DNA of 64,000 nt from Oikopleura dioica (Eukaryota; Chordata; Appendicularia; Copelata; Oikopleuridae). The stretch is taken from positions 13,834,501-13,898,500 of the forward strand of contig OU015568.1 in NCBI GenBank assembly GCA_907165135.1. The letters run 5' to 3'. The position numbers and the translations under genes were made by a program. The notes under the pieces are model-generated. The model saw only the letters and a program-made list of their open reading frames with translations, was not told the DNA's origin and made no database searches. Below are positions 23,168 to 35,100 of this stretch, piece by piece (the first letter of the stretch is position 1; every line of letters begins with the position of its first letter).

Positions 23168-23647
23168 TCAGTTGTAAATTCCAAGACCGATGAATTTGGG
23201 TAAGATTTGGATTCCGGCGATCGTCCAATACATAATGACGATGGTTTGTTCAATCGAAAGAACATAAGTTTGCCACTGATAGAAGTAGACTGAAAGAAGT
23301 ACTGCTGGAACGGTGAGAGCAAGAGAGAGGCCAATCGGAGATCGAGCGGCTAAAATAAAATTTATTGCAACTACCAAATTTATCGAATAATTACCGGCTT
23401 TATTTCCACTATCAGCAACCGACAAACGGATAAGGTCGACTCCAAGGAAGGCAATGAGACAGACAGAGTCTGTCACAAGTCGCTCGACTTCGAAGGGAAG
23501 CGTCAGACCTTTGTAAAGTAGAAGTCCAGCTAAAAATTGTGAGTAACGATGTCTATTCAAAAAATAACCTTCAAAAAGAGAAAAGAAAACCGTAAAAATC
23601 CTCCCAAAATAGATCAAAACTGCGAGACTGACTTGAGATTCCGCCAT
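23168..23647 (-). CDS. TMEM216: TMEM216-like ciliary transition-zone protein
   Basis: Three exons: 23569-23647, 23395-23529, 23168-23349 (396 nt, 131 residues). Four hydrophobic helices. Family landmarks are YKGLTLPFEVERLVTDSVCLIAFLGVDLIRL, then ARSPIGLSLALTVPAVLLSVYFYQWQTYVLSIE; the last part is close to the TMEM216/TMEM80 consensus. In animals TMEM216 is part of the MKS/tectonic module at the ciliary transition zone, which gates membrane protein entry. It starts 100 nt after the stop of CC2D2A, a member of the same module, and a T-rich acceptor (CAATTTAG) precedes its ATG. A tandem paralogue follows 97 nt downstream. TMEM80 is the main alternative name. Confidence 0.82.
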   Translation of the reverse strand: MAESQVSLAVLIYFGRIFTVFFSLFEGYFLNRHRYSQFLAGLLLYKGLTLPFEVERLVTDSVCLIAFLGVDLIRLSVADSGNKAGNYSINLVVAINFILAARSPIGLSLALTVPAVLLSVYFYQWQTYVLSIEQTIVIMYWTIAGIQILPKFIGLGIYN

Positions 23648-23747
23648 GTTATACTCTAAATTGATGTGTTCATCGTACAGAGTCAGAATAGAAAAGATAA
23701 ACATTTGAACAGTAAAAAAATTTAAGATAAAAAATGAACTCGTGAAA

Positions 23748-26700
23748 TTATTTCGGGGTGAATTGCGCGAGGTAAACCCACAGCGAGTGGACGGCGGCAG
23801 GATATGGTCGGACAGAAACGGCCACCGCGAATTCCGCACGATGCTAGAATGAGAATCTCAGGCTGAATCAAAACGGAAAGAACTTACATTAACCGTTTTG
23901 TGAAGCTCAACCGCTTTGACAGCGTCGAGAATATTTTGAATGTGTGTCATGGGCAGGTGCAGCGGAAAACCAACAACCTCATGTCGCGGGAATTTCATGC
24001 GGATTGGCTCTAAAAGACGACGAGCGTATTCCTGTGTGATTTGGCCGCCACACATTTCCTCTTGCTCGATCTTCTCCAGAATATCGCGCATTTTTGCAGC
24101 AACGTCCGTTCGATATTTTGTCAAATAACCTGGCCTCCATTCTCGTATTTTTAACTGAATATATCGATTATAATCATAGACTAAAATATTTTTGTACCTT
24201 GATGTCTGCTTCAATTTTCCTAGCTTCTCGACTTGCCAAAGAATTATCTGGCGGCATGTATTCAATTTCTAATGGTTGGATCGTCGGTAGGTCGCCCTTT
24301 GTTCCGCTCCATAATTTTCGCCAGCTGTTGAGTCCCCAGTCGACTCTGTTCGGATGGGCTTCTGTTTGCGCGTTGTAGTAGATGTTCGATTTGTCCGCCA
24401 TACATGTGACTGAAGTCAACGGAACAGTAGGATCTGTCGTTCTGAAACAGCGACCATTGACGGGATTCCAAAGGACTCCTACAGCTGACTCGTCAGTTTT
24501 TGACAGGACCCAAACTGCTTCCCCAGATTCCATCGATTCTCCAAAAACAAGCCTGGCAATCGGAACGTTTAGTTGAAGAAAGTAAGCTATCAGCAACAAC
24601 GCATGCTCCTCGTCATCGCCGATTAGACAAGACAAAAACTCTGCATTATTGCTCCATAGATCGTACATGCCAGCAAAGGAAATCTTATCGGATTGGTACG
24701 GAATCATTGCCACATATCTTGCCATACGACGCATCATCTGATCTAGTGAAAGTTGCTCGCTGTACATGCCATCTGGAAGCGGTAAAGGCGATATAAATCG
24801 ACACAAGAAATATGTCTCTCCCTTGAAGTCAGACACAAGGGCTGGGAAGTTTCTTCCAGGGCGGAATTTCGAAATGTCAGTGAGGAAGTTTTCACAGGCA
24901 GTGACTTCTTGGGGATCTTCATGGCACATCAGCTAAAGCACAGAATAAATAATCGTCTAGTTTTTTGGTGGAGATGAATTCAACAATCAAAATGTGAAAT
25001 TTTGGGTAGTTTGAATCAAAGTGGTTGAGTATATTTATTGAAAAATCAACTGGTGTCGAGAGTATATGACTGTGAAAGTTATAAACAAAATTTTTCTTAC
25101 CATTCCTTGACCCTATGATAACAAACTGTGAGTGAAAAGTCCACACGTGATATAGAAAAATCGCAACTCAAATCCCAAATCCTTACCTGTTGCTTTCCCT
25201 TTTCAGGTTTTGAATAAATTGCATCTATTTGAATATAAAGCTCGAGTGTGGCTGGATTCGAGTCTTGAGTTGACTTGTAGCCCATGAGTAGTGGAGGAAC
25301 TTTGAGGTGAATCTGTCCTTCGATTTGTTTCGCGATGAGAAGAGAGGAAAGAGGGATGACAGAACCGCCAATCCAATGCTTGCTTGTTGAAGTCCGGCGC
25401 TCATCGGGATTGTCAGTTGCTTCCACTTTGAAATTCTCGTCGAAGATGTTGATAAAAAGGTATTCTAAGAAATTGTTTTTTGCTGCAAATTATTAGGTAA
25501 GTCTACCTTCTTTGTCCATCCCAATAAAGCCAGATTGAAGCCTATTTCTACCAGCTTCCCAGTCGAGCTCAATCTGCTCATTCCACGATGGATTTCCCCC
25601 GAAAGCAACTGATGTTCGTTCCGTGTGATTTCCGAATGAAACCGAAACAAAAGGTTTCAAATCCTTGAAAAAGAATTTAAAATTATGAAAAAACGGCGCG
25701 CATGCATAAATGATATTTTGAATAAATGAAGTTGCTGATAAGTGAAGTGGTAACCTGTTTGATCTTTTTTAAACCTGTTGAAGAAGTCCAGAATGCGGTT
25801 GATGATATGGCTGATAAGCTTGAGGCATTGGATTAAATGGCTGCTCAAAGGAAGGTCGATTGAAAGAGGCCCCAAGTTGATCCATGGGACTGTAATTTGG
25901 GTATGATGGAAGCGAGTTATAGTAAGGATATTGATTGCTTGCTGCTGATGCTTGAGGGAAAAAACCTTGATTGCCTTGCATGGGATTATATGGCATTGTA
26001 TGAACTTGACTTGATCGGCGTCCATACTGCTAAAAATAAAGGATAATTTTTTAATTCAGAAATATAAATTTTTTGTCGATGAGTGATCTTCGAAAATCTG
26101 CTGATGATTTTTTGAAAGCCGAGCGCCCGCGAATTTCGCCTTGGTTCGATCTCTGGCGCGCTGACTGACGCAAAAGGGCGCTAAAGATCATCCGCCAATG
26201 AGCGCGCGTGCTGCCCTGTTCTTTCCAGAACGGGCTTGTTTCGCTTTTTCAGAAGTCAACTCTCGCCAAGAAATTCAAACGAGTGACAGAAAGTGAAAAA
26301 GGAACCTGTCACTTTTTTGATAGAGAGATGGAAAAAGATGTTCTCGGAGGAGTTTTGGCGGATATTTGGGGATCGCCGAAGAAACGAAAATCGCCAGATG
26401 GCACTCCTATAAAATCAAAAAGGTAAATTTGACGGGAAAAAGCTATTTATCAACTTCTCCAGGAAGCTTTTTATGAATAGTTTTTAACGCGAAAATAATC
26501 GTTTATTTCAGCCCAAAACTCGCCTCACCCAGAACACCGTTATCGCCATCAAAAATCAACATCGACAACAACAGGCTCGTTACAGAAGCTCAAAAACGAA
26601 CTGTCAAACGAAACCTCTTCGACGACGTTCCAGTAAAGAAAATCACAGCGCTGAAAATAGCCGCCAAAAACGAAAAAGTAAAGGTCATCACTCCGCGAAA

Positions 26701-29700
26701 ATCGAAAAAGAGCCACTGCGAAATCTTCGGTAAAATCAAAGCGGCGCTAAATTTGGAGTGCCCGGATAAGATTCTCGGACGAGAAGCCGAGTTTGAAGCG
26801 ATTAATGGATTCATTTCTGGCTGTTTGAAGAAAGAAGAGGGCAAATCGATGTACGTTTCCGGACAACCTGGCACGGGAAAGTCCGCTACAATCAATAATG
26901 TGATAAAAGAGCTTGGCTACGAACACACGGGTGAGAATTTGTTAATTATCGATCTATCCTTAATCTTTTAGACAATGATTAAATTTCGGTTAAAATATTT
27001 TTCAGTTTTTATCAACTGCATGGCGGTGGAAAAAGCAGATCAAATCTACACAAGTCTACTAGAAAAATTCAACTCAAAGATCGCCATTCCAAAAACTCTA
27101 CGATGGCAAAAGAAAAAATTCCACGATTTCGCAACTGATCCCTCCAAGCCGATGAAGCTGCTCGTCCTCGACGAGATGGACCAGCTCAGTTCGAAGAGCG
27201 AAACTGTTTTGTATGACTTGTTTGATTTGGCTGGCTCGAGTGGCTCGCGTTTGATACTGATCGGCATCGCCAACGGTTTGGACTTGCTCGATCGAGTCCT
27301 ACCAAATTTGAGCAGAAGGAATCACCCCAAACAGTACAACTTCGTTCCTTACACGGCGACGCAAATTTCCGATTTGGTAAAAGACAGACTCACGCCAGAA
27401 ATGCTTACGAAACTTGAACCGACCTCAATCCTCATGTGTGCAAAAAGGTAAAGCTAATCACTCAATCTCAAAATCTAAAAAACTCCAAAGAATATCAGCT
27501 TTGGCTGGTGACGCTAGAAAAGCACTAGACGTACTCCGCGGAGCTGTTGAACTCGCTGGCCGGGAGCAAGCATCGAAAATTACAATTATGCACGTCAACA
27601 ATGTTCTGAACAAAACATATACAGATCGAAGCACTGAAGATGTTCCCTTACAGCAACAACTAATTATCATCTCGTTAATCTTGCTAGCTAGAGAGGTACT
27701 TATCTTTAATAATATGCAATCACTGAATGTGTTCATAGGAGAAACCTCAAAATACGATGGCCATATTGCTGAAAAAATACAAAACAGTTTCCGAGAAAGC
27801 TAAATTGCCGAAAGTCGAGGACAACGAAATAAAAGATATTATCGATCTTATGATTCAATCTGCGCTGGTAACAAAATATCAACCGGCGGGGCGAAAGTTG
27901 CCTAAATACAGCCTTTCGATGGATGAAGAAACCGCTGCTAGAAAAATTGCGAAAAAGTCTCTCATAGCTTTGCTGTCATAATTAAAATATAGAATGCTCA
28001 TTTACTGCCCACTACTCAATAAATTTTCAAGCCACGGAAACATACCTCCTCATCGACAACTTGTTCGCGCACTGGCAGATTGTTAGCACTTCGTATTGAA
28101 ACAATGATCTTTGGCACTTGATCAACACCGGCTGTTGGGGCTTTCGTTCGATCTCGTCTATCCGGTCTCAGAGGTCTCCTAGCCTCGAAGAACTTCCCGA
28201 AGTTTCCGATCAATTGTCCGAGCTCCGGTAGAGGATCTTCTCGTATCACATCGCTGTAGCTTAAAATTCGGTTGCAGGCACGAAGTCTTTCCATGACAAG
28301 AGCACGTGTTCTGTTGCGCTGACGCTGAATTATCTCTCTATTAAACGGTTCAAGCTTTTATTCTTCGTTGCTATCAACCACAAAAACAATTTAACTCAAA
28401 CAAGAACCTATCCTGTGATCGAGTCCAGAAGTATCTTGGTCCATTTCTCCCATGATTCGATCTTCGTAAGACTGGATCTCTGAGTCCTTGATTTCATGAT
28501 CTCTTAGAGGAATCATCTTCCGTCCCATGAACTCGGCCACATCATCAGCACGTAATTTCAAGACTCGCAATCGTTTCGAACTTTCTAGTGCTTCAGAGGG
28601 AGCGAAATAGCCCTCAGATAAGAACGGATTGAGAACGAAACCGGAGAAGGTCTGACCACCAGTTGTGTTGCCTACAGGCACGAAGTCAGGATCATTTGGG
28701 TCGTCGATTGCTGTTTGATCTTCGAGGTGAAAGCCGGGATCGTAAATGTCTCGTTGTCTGTGCGACTGAGTGAAGACAGACGGAAGTTGAGTGGGAACAA
28801 GAAGCGCGCCAGTTTGAGGATCCTTACCCCACCAGCTGAGGTAGACGACGCGCCCACCAATTAACGGATTATTGTCAAATATTGCTACGTTCTCGGCGGG
28901 ATAATTTGATGTCACAGAACTCGTTGGAATCTGGAAGATGACCTCTCCGATGTAAGTGTTGCTAATCATGCTATATTCGTAGATCTGGCACTTGAAAGAC
29001 TTCGGGATCTCCGCTGTCCGGACACGGAGAGGGTCTTGCGCAGGCAAACGGAACTGAGTATCCAATGCAAGTTTTTCGGACACGAAGAACTCTTTTGAGT
29101 TGAAATAGTATTTGAGGATATATCTTGCTTTTCGCGCGTTTTCTCTCCGAGATTTCTCCGTCTTGTTGACCATCGAGTCTGGACTTTCCAAAAGACTTCC
29201 TTGGATATCCAGATCGAGGCTTTGAACAGGCTGTCCAGGTCCTCTTCTTGATTCTCGGCTGCGTTGCTCGATCTTCTCGCGCTCTGTCGGCTCGTTGAAT
29301 GGAGCCGGCTTCTTTGGCTTTTTCTTTTCATCAATATCAGTTTCATCTCCATCTCCTCCTGAACTGGCTCTCAGTTCATTTTTGTATCGACGATACTCGG
29401 CCATTTCATGCTCATATTGAAGCATTCGGTCTTCAAATCGAGCGGCTTCTTCTTCAAGCTCGTCCTCAATATCTCTGTTCCAAATTTCTGCATCATTGTC
29501 TGGAGCTGGAGTCGAGTAAATGATAAGTTTTGAGCGTGTCGAGTTGTAACCAAGACCCTCACGAATAGAAACAAGTCTGTCCCATTCTTCGAGGACCTCC
29601 ACCATCGCTGCTTTTATCCTGAATCGTTCAAGATATAGTGTTTCTCGAAGCTCAATCACTGTCTTCAAATCACTTGAGACTGTATTTCGTGATGGCGAGT

Positions 29701-30880
29701 CTTGCAAGCCCTGAAATTGCAGATTTTGTTGCCGCTTCATTTGCCAATTGTATCTGTATTCTTGGAGCGATTCTGCCACTTTGGAGCTCTCGTGACGCTT
29801 GACTGCGTTAACATAGTTTTCAAATTTCTTGATAAGATTCATCTCGATCTTGTGTTCTTCGGACATCAAAGTATGTGACAGAAAACGAAGCTCGGTTAAA
29901 TTTACGCACAGTTCGTAACAAGGAGTTTCTTCGCCAACAAATGTTTGTGCTTCTTCAAAGGGGTCTGTTGATTTGGCAACATTTTCTGGCTTCATCAAAT
30001 TGTCGAAGTCTGTTGAGTGATTCAATACCTTCCAGCTTCGGACAGGGTAGCTGTAGACGAGATCTTTCAAATGAGGAACAGTTGAGTTCGTAAGCCAGTT
30101 GTCCCGCATCAGACGAGCTTGAAGATTGGAGCTCATCTCGGGCTCATCCCCAACGAAAAGTCCATCTGCTTCTCGTTGAGCTTTTTCAGCCTGAATCGCA
30201 GCCCTGTCAACAAGTGCCTCCTGACCGGGGATAACGTAGAGATTAGCTGCTTGCTCCGCAAGAACCCTATCCGACCACGATGTGTAGTACACTTCTGCCG
30301 ACTTGATAAGCGGTCGTGGAATATTCAATTCTTCTTCAAGTAGCGGTAAATTATCTAGATTAGGGTCGGACAGCGTTGTTTCCACAATAGCCTCTGGATC
30401 AACATATTCTTGCTCTTTAGGTTCTTGTTGGGCAGGCTGTTCTTGAGCAGATGCTAGTGTTTCTTCGCTATCAGCCTCGAAAACTGTACAGTGGAAGAAA
30501 CGGTCTTGCTCAAGCGCAGATACCATGTCAGCATTCTGATCGGCAATGCCCATATTGGAAATAATCGTCTGTAATTTTTTCCGACGCTTAAAATATCATG
30601 AGGCTTGTTGGTAAAATAAAGCGAATACCTCAAGTGCAGCTTTAACTTTGGCCTCCTGGTCAGCATCAGCAATTGCATATTGCATGTCATTCTGAGTGTT
30701 TTGCTTCTGAAGCCTTCTCCGCAATCTCTCTTCGTTAACATTACGCCTTGTAGAATTCTTTACGCGAGGTCTTACATTGTTCTGTCTACGCGATGTGGAG
30801 CCACGTGACGAAGGGCGTGTGCTCGAAAGCGTCTCTGATAACGTCAGCGACTCGCCAACTAGGGGTATCGAGGCACTCAT
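23748..30880 (-). CDS. CC2D2A: Ciliary transition-zone C2-domain protein CC2D2A
   Basis: Nine exons: 30629-30880, 28408-30568, 28046-28335, 25775-26029, 25507-25663, 25187-25464, 24198-24932, 23888-24154, 23748-23843 (4,491 nt, 1,496 residues; frames agree throughout). Order: disordered N-terminus, coiled-coil regions (VLEEWDRLVSIREGLG), a first C2-like region, a segment RLRVLKLRADDVAEF shared with human CC2D2A, a second C2 domain (KPFVSVSFGNHTERT...GNPSWNEQIELDWE), then the inactive transglutaminase-like domain (FLSCLIGDDEEHALLLIAYFL; ESGEAVWVLSK...VLWNPVNGRCF). The last exon ends in an FAVAVSVRPYP stretch as in human. It organises the MKS/B9 module at the transition zone. Intron 26030-28045 holds the whole CDC6 gene on the other strand. 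Confidence 0.93.
26328..27981 (+). CDS. CDC6: DNA replication licensing ATPase CDC6 (nested in CC2D2A intron)
   Basis: At least five exons: 26328-26422, 26512-26931, about 27005-27449, about 27493-27695, about 27741-27981. The N-terminus is basic with several Ser/Thr-Pro sites (GSPKKRK, SPRTPLSPSK), as in CDK-regulated CDC6. Then the AAA+ core: Walker A in SGQPGTGKSA, Walker B in LLVLDEMDQL, sensor 1 in LILIGIANGLDLLDR, sensor 2/lid region with AGDARKALDVLRGA. A winged-helix-like C-terminus follows. CDC6 loads MCM2-7 onto origins with ORC. ORC1 is the nearest alternative, but the absence of a BAH domain and the short length favour CDC6. It lies entirely within one CC2D2A intron on the opposite strand. 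Confidence 0.88.
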
Positions 30881-30967
30881 CTTTACATTTATCTAAATGA
30901 AGCCAAACTGATTATTTTATATAAAACTTTATTGACAAAAATAGATAAATAGTTAAAGATTCGGGAA

Positions 30968-31373
30968 TTATTCAGCAATTGATGTTCTTGCAAGCTCAGA
31001 TCCAGGTCTTGGGGATTGTTTTGCTGAGTTGTTGCTGCAAAGCGAAGAGGACGATCGAGCGCCCTTGAGAAGAGTTTTTGTTTTCACCTCAATGACTTCC
31101 GTTTCGTCGTCCAAGAGGAGTGGTGACATGGGACGACTCTCACCCTGATCGGCTCCGTTAAGAAGGTTCTTCTCTTTTGATAGTTTTCTCATGATCCCGA
31201 TGTTGTCGTCTATGAAATCAATTTCACAAAGTTCTCAATTTTCATGTTAACTCACCTAAATCAGAGTTGTAGTTGTCAGTGATAAGCGATTCTGTCTTGA
31301 TTTTCATGAGCTGAGGCGAAACCGGCGACTCAGGGTTGCTTCCATTTCTGGGTGAGTTTGGCTCTTCGCTCAT
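30968..31373 (-). CDS. Small Ser/Pro-rich protein of unknown function
   Basis: Two exons give about 120 residues. It starts MSEEPNSPRNGSNPESPVSP, continues across a 46-nt intron into NIGIMRKLSKEKNLL, and ends in a Ser-rich tail with further SP sites. Composition suggests an intrinsically disordered, phosphorylated protein. No domain recognised. It lies between the TMEM203-like gene (97 nt) and CC2D2A (87 nt); TTTTTCAG precedes the ATG, fitting a trans-spliced operon gene. A role linked to its ciliary neighbours would be guesswork. Confidence 0.6.
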
Positions 31374-31470
31374 CCCGCGAATTTTTGTCAATAAAACCGT
31401 AAACAGAAACGCTTGTTGCCTGAAAAATATTTCTAGAAAAATAAAAGATGGCAACCCTACTTTTTCAAAT

Positions 31471-32009
31471 TCAGGGAACTGGTGGCATCGTTGTGTCTGT
31501 GCGTTTAAATCCGATGATGAGAAACCCGACGATAAGTGGGAGAAAGATCCCATATCGATTTGCTCGGCTCATTTCCCCAGACTCGCTTTGAAGGACGCGT
31601 GAAGAATACAGCTCGATTACAAAGAGCATGACAATAAAACACATCTCGAAGGTCAGGTTGACTTGAATCAAGCGTTTTTGAGCAACTGATGCGCTAAAAT
31701 TAACTTTATTTAGGTCAAGCATAAGCGCTATATTACTCTCGACAGCCGAAGTATGCACGCATGAAACAATTTATCTGATGCGTGGCTTGAATTGCGTTGG
31801 CAATATAAAGTGGGTAGAATATAAAATGTTTGGAGTCCGCAAAGTATTCGAATTCAACCTAAAATCGATCAATAACAGGGACCTGAGAAAATTCTTACCA
31901 TGAGATAGATCATAACAGAAAATCCCAAGAACCCGCAAAGTTGAATGATAACGTCGAAGCACTTTATGTGACACATATGAATTAATTTGATAGAATCCAA
32001 CAATACCAT
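31471..32009 (-). CDS. Four-helix membrane protein, TMEM203-like
   Basis: Three exons from ATG 32009 to TGA 31471 (about 150 residues). Four hydrophobic helices with short loops. Segment order (FDVIIQLCGFLGFSVMIYL, FYPLYIANAIQAT, QKRLIQVNLTFEMCFIVMLFVIEL, YGIFLPLIVGFLIIG) parallels TMEM203 and, more loosely, the TMEM185/TMEM60 group. TMEM203 is an ER membrane protein linked to calcium handling. The match is from memory of topology and scattered residues, so the name is tentative. It is 105 nt after DNAI7 and 97 nt before the next gene. Confidence 0.6.
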
Positions 32010-32114
32010 TCTATTAATCTGAAATATTTATCTAACTAAGATTGAAAAAATAACTTTATTTAGAAAATATAGAGGGAACTATTCGGAGAAAGAATAAATG
32101 AATATAATGAATGT

Positions 32115-35100
32115 CTACAAATTAAGAAGCATCAAAATCTTGCAAAGCTTGTAAATCGTGAAATTTTGCTCAGTGAATTCGAGATCGCCATGATCAGCGA
32201 CTTGAGCCATTGTTGGTAGGATTTTACATCCTGATCGTGGAACAGAGAAATCTGGGGTAAACGCAGCCGCTTCCCGAGCAACCTTTTGCTTCCACTCTTC
32301 TGTGGCCGCTTCGAATGAAGCCATAGCTTCTGCGAAGCCTTCTTCTTCTTCCTTGATTTCAGGTTTTTCGGGAGAAGGAGGTTGAATGTAATTTTTCTCA
32401 GCAATGAATATTTTTTCGCTAAATGATTATTTAAAATCTACTTTTAAATTTGAATGCTTACCCTGTGATCACACAGAGTTCGCCATTGAGATCAACAACG
32501 ATAGTATTTGCTTCTTGATCCTGATTGAACTCGGAGTCTTTGATAGAGCTTTTTCCACTGGCGTGAGCCATGTTCAAGTATGCGTTCTCAAGAACCTCAT
32601 CATTTTTGTCAAGGAACTCGAGAACTTGCTTGCTTTCCTCCACAGGTAAGATGTGCAGACTTTTCGTTCGTAGATCTGAAACGAGCTCACGCAGCTCTTG
32701 AAACTCCTCGTTCACAAAATTATCTAATCAGGTTTAGGAAGGAGCTTACTCGGTATATTACCGTTGATCTTGAGTCGGAGCTGTCCATCAGATTTGATCG
32801 AAAAAACATGGGGTACGGAGTTTTGAATAATCGTTAAATCAATATGTTCGCCAACGGGTCTAATGATCCAGCTATCGAAGACATTTCCGTCGTTGAATCT
32901 TTTTTGGAAACATTGGAAAACGCCAAGTGATTTTGTCGAAAAAGTAACAAGCCCGTTCTCGACGTTTCGAATTTTGATCCCTTCAGAGGACCACTTTTCT
33001 CCAGTCCATCGTAGCAAAGAAAAATATCTCGGGCAATCGGAAACTGGAAGAGTAATCTCGAACGCTTCATCTTCCTCTCGAAGATGTTCGAGAACTTTAT
33101 AGTCTGAAGAAACAAGCCATTCTCCAAGCATTTTCGGGCTTGGTGGAAGGCCGAGGTATTCGATTCGCCAGACGCCGCCAAAGCCAACCTTTCCTTTTGT
33201 TTCATCTTCTTCAACAGGATCAACTTCAGAAAGAGGAGGCGCAGACGGCGGTCGAGCATCATCGAGACTGCTGTGGTTACTTTCTACCTCAGACTTATCT
33301 CCAACTTCTTTCGTATTTCCTTCCACATCTAAATTTGCTGGTGCTTCACCAGTCTGGGAAGCGTTTTCGTCTTCTTCGACCTTCTCGGGTTCTGGTTCAG
33401 GCTCGGCAATCAACTCTTTTGCGTAAGATCTTTGGAATGTAGGAAACTTGACGGTGTACTTATCATCCGCACTCCAAATGAGCCTCAAAGCGATGTCCTC
33501 GGTCGCATGTTCCTTTTTCAGTTCTATTTTAATATCCCGCGGAGCTTCGATCTGTCGCTTTCGTGGGTTCTTGAGAATATTCGCCCAGATGTAGATTCGA
33601 AAATCCTCCATTTCGTAGCTCTCTTCAAAGTCAGCGGTTGAATCCAGAAACTTTTCATGTTGAGAAAGGAGATTTATTGAAAATCTATCAGCAAGATTTG
33701 CCATCATTGAGTTTAATTCATCAGTTGCCTGCTGATAGACGTCAATGTTGCTTTCGTAGTCGAGCGACAGATGCAACATCTCATTTTTTAGGCGATTTAC
33801 TTTCGTGCGGGTTGCACTCAACTGCTCCCAGCTTGTTTCCTTCTCACTCTGATGCATGAGAAAGGAGGCGATTTCTTGCCTGGAATTCGTGTCTGGCAGC
33901 CCAGATTGGTCCATGTAGCGGTCCCAGCTCTGCTGTTGTTGACGAGCTACCGTGCGACTTTCCGCCTTTCTTAGCGCGTCATTGAATTTCTCAAGCAATC
34001 CATTGGTACACTCAACGCGGATAGACTCGAATTCCGTATTCAGACCTTCCAGTATTTGTTGTTTCTTTGCTAAAGTTAAGATCGATGAATAAGTTAGCGT
34101 TTTACCTCTTCTTCTTTTCTACGAGCTTCGGCAGCTTCTAGCTCTGCTTTTAATCGAGCTTCGGCCTGAGCAGCCTCTTCCTCTAACTGTTTTTTGGTTT
34201 TCCTTTTGCCTCCCCGCTTGGAGCTAGGTTCAACAAAATCGCCCGAAACCAAGATCGGGTTTTATCGGGTTTTAGGAGGCCGGGTTTTGTTGGATCGGGT
34301 TTTGTTGGATTTTATCGGGTTTTTGTCGGGTCCGAAATCGGGTTTTTATCGGGTTTTTTGTCGGATTTTTGTCGGGTTTCCTACAAGCAAAAATTAAAAA
34401 AAGCAAGTCAAAAGAAGGTCAATAACTTATCTTGAGCAGATTTTTTCAACAATTTTCGAGGATCATTAATAATATTATTTAGAATGTTCATTTTCCCATT
34501 GTGCATCTCCTTATACAATAAAAACGCCTCGTCTAAAACCGTATTATTAGTAATACGGTAGAATATAGAATAAATAATCCAAACCCTCTTTATATGTTTA
34601 GAAAGCTTGGACCTTGCTGAGTTGCAGTTTAGGGGGTTAGGCCTTGCCGAGGTCACATGATTTTAAATAACCCATGGGGTTGAAAATAGTGGGAGTTAAC
34701 CTAAAAGACTGTTCTGCTAAGGCCTTCAAGCTCAGGCGTTCTCTGAAATTCTGCCCTCGAAATGGATCGCTAATTGCCAGGGACCTCGCTGAATTTCATT
34801 CTCTCAATCGCCAGAAGATTATCTTTGGTAAGATTAATGTAAATGTCCTCTAGAGCTCGTTCTCTGCCTTTCCCGGTTTTGGAGGCAGTTCTCATCTATT
34901 TCGAGTGCTTTTTGAGTAAAAAAGGGCAAGGGAGGCTATTTAGACCGACTGTGATTGGCTGAAAAGGCAAGAAAAACCCGACGAAATTCCGACAAAATCC
35001 GACAAAAACCCGATCCTACGTCGGGTTTTTGAAATTTTCAGGATCGGGTTTTGTAGGGTGAAAAAAAACCCGACAAAACCCGATAAATATCCGATCCGAT

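Noticed and set aside
23168-23839. 223-residue ORF starting upstream of TMEM216
   Set aside because: Its first 60 codons overlap the CC2D2A terminal exon in another frame and the intergenic gap; the ATG at 23647 fits the family.
28335-28408. GA-AG intron in CC2D2A after GLDHR
   Set aside because: A canonical choice exists: donor G/GTTCTT at 28407 and acceptor ...ATAGAG before AGATAATT keep the frame.
34194-34397. Plus-strand ORF with FYRVLGGRVLLDRVLLDFIGF repeats
   Set aside because: Translation of the TCGGGTTTTATCGGG units of the element; no independent support.
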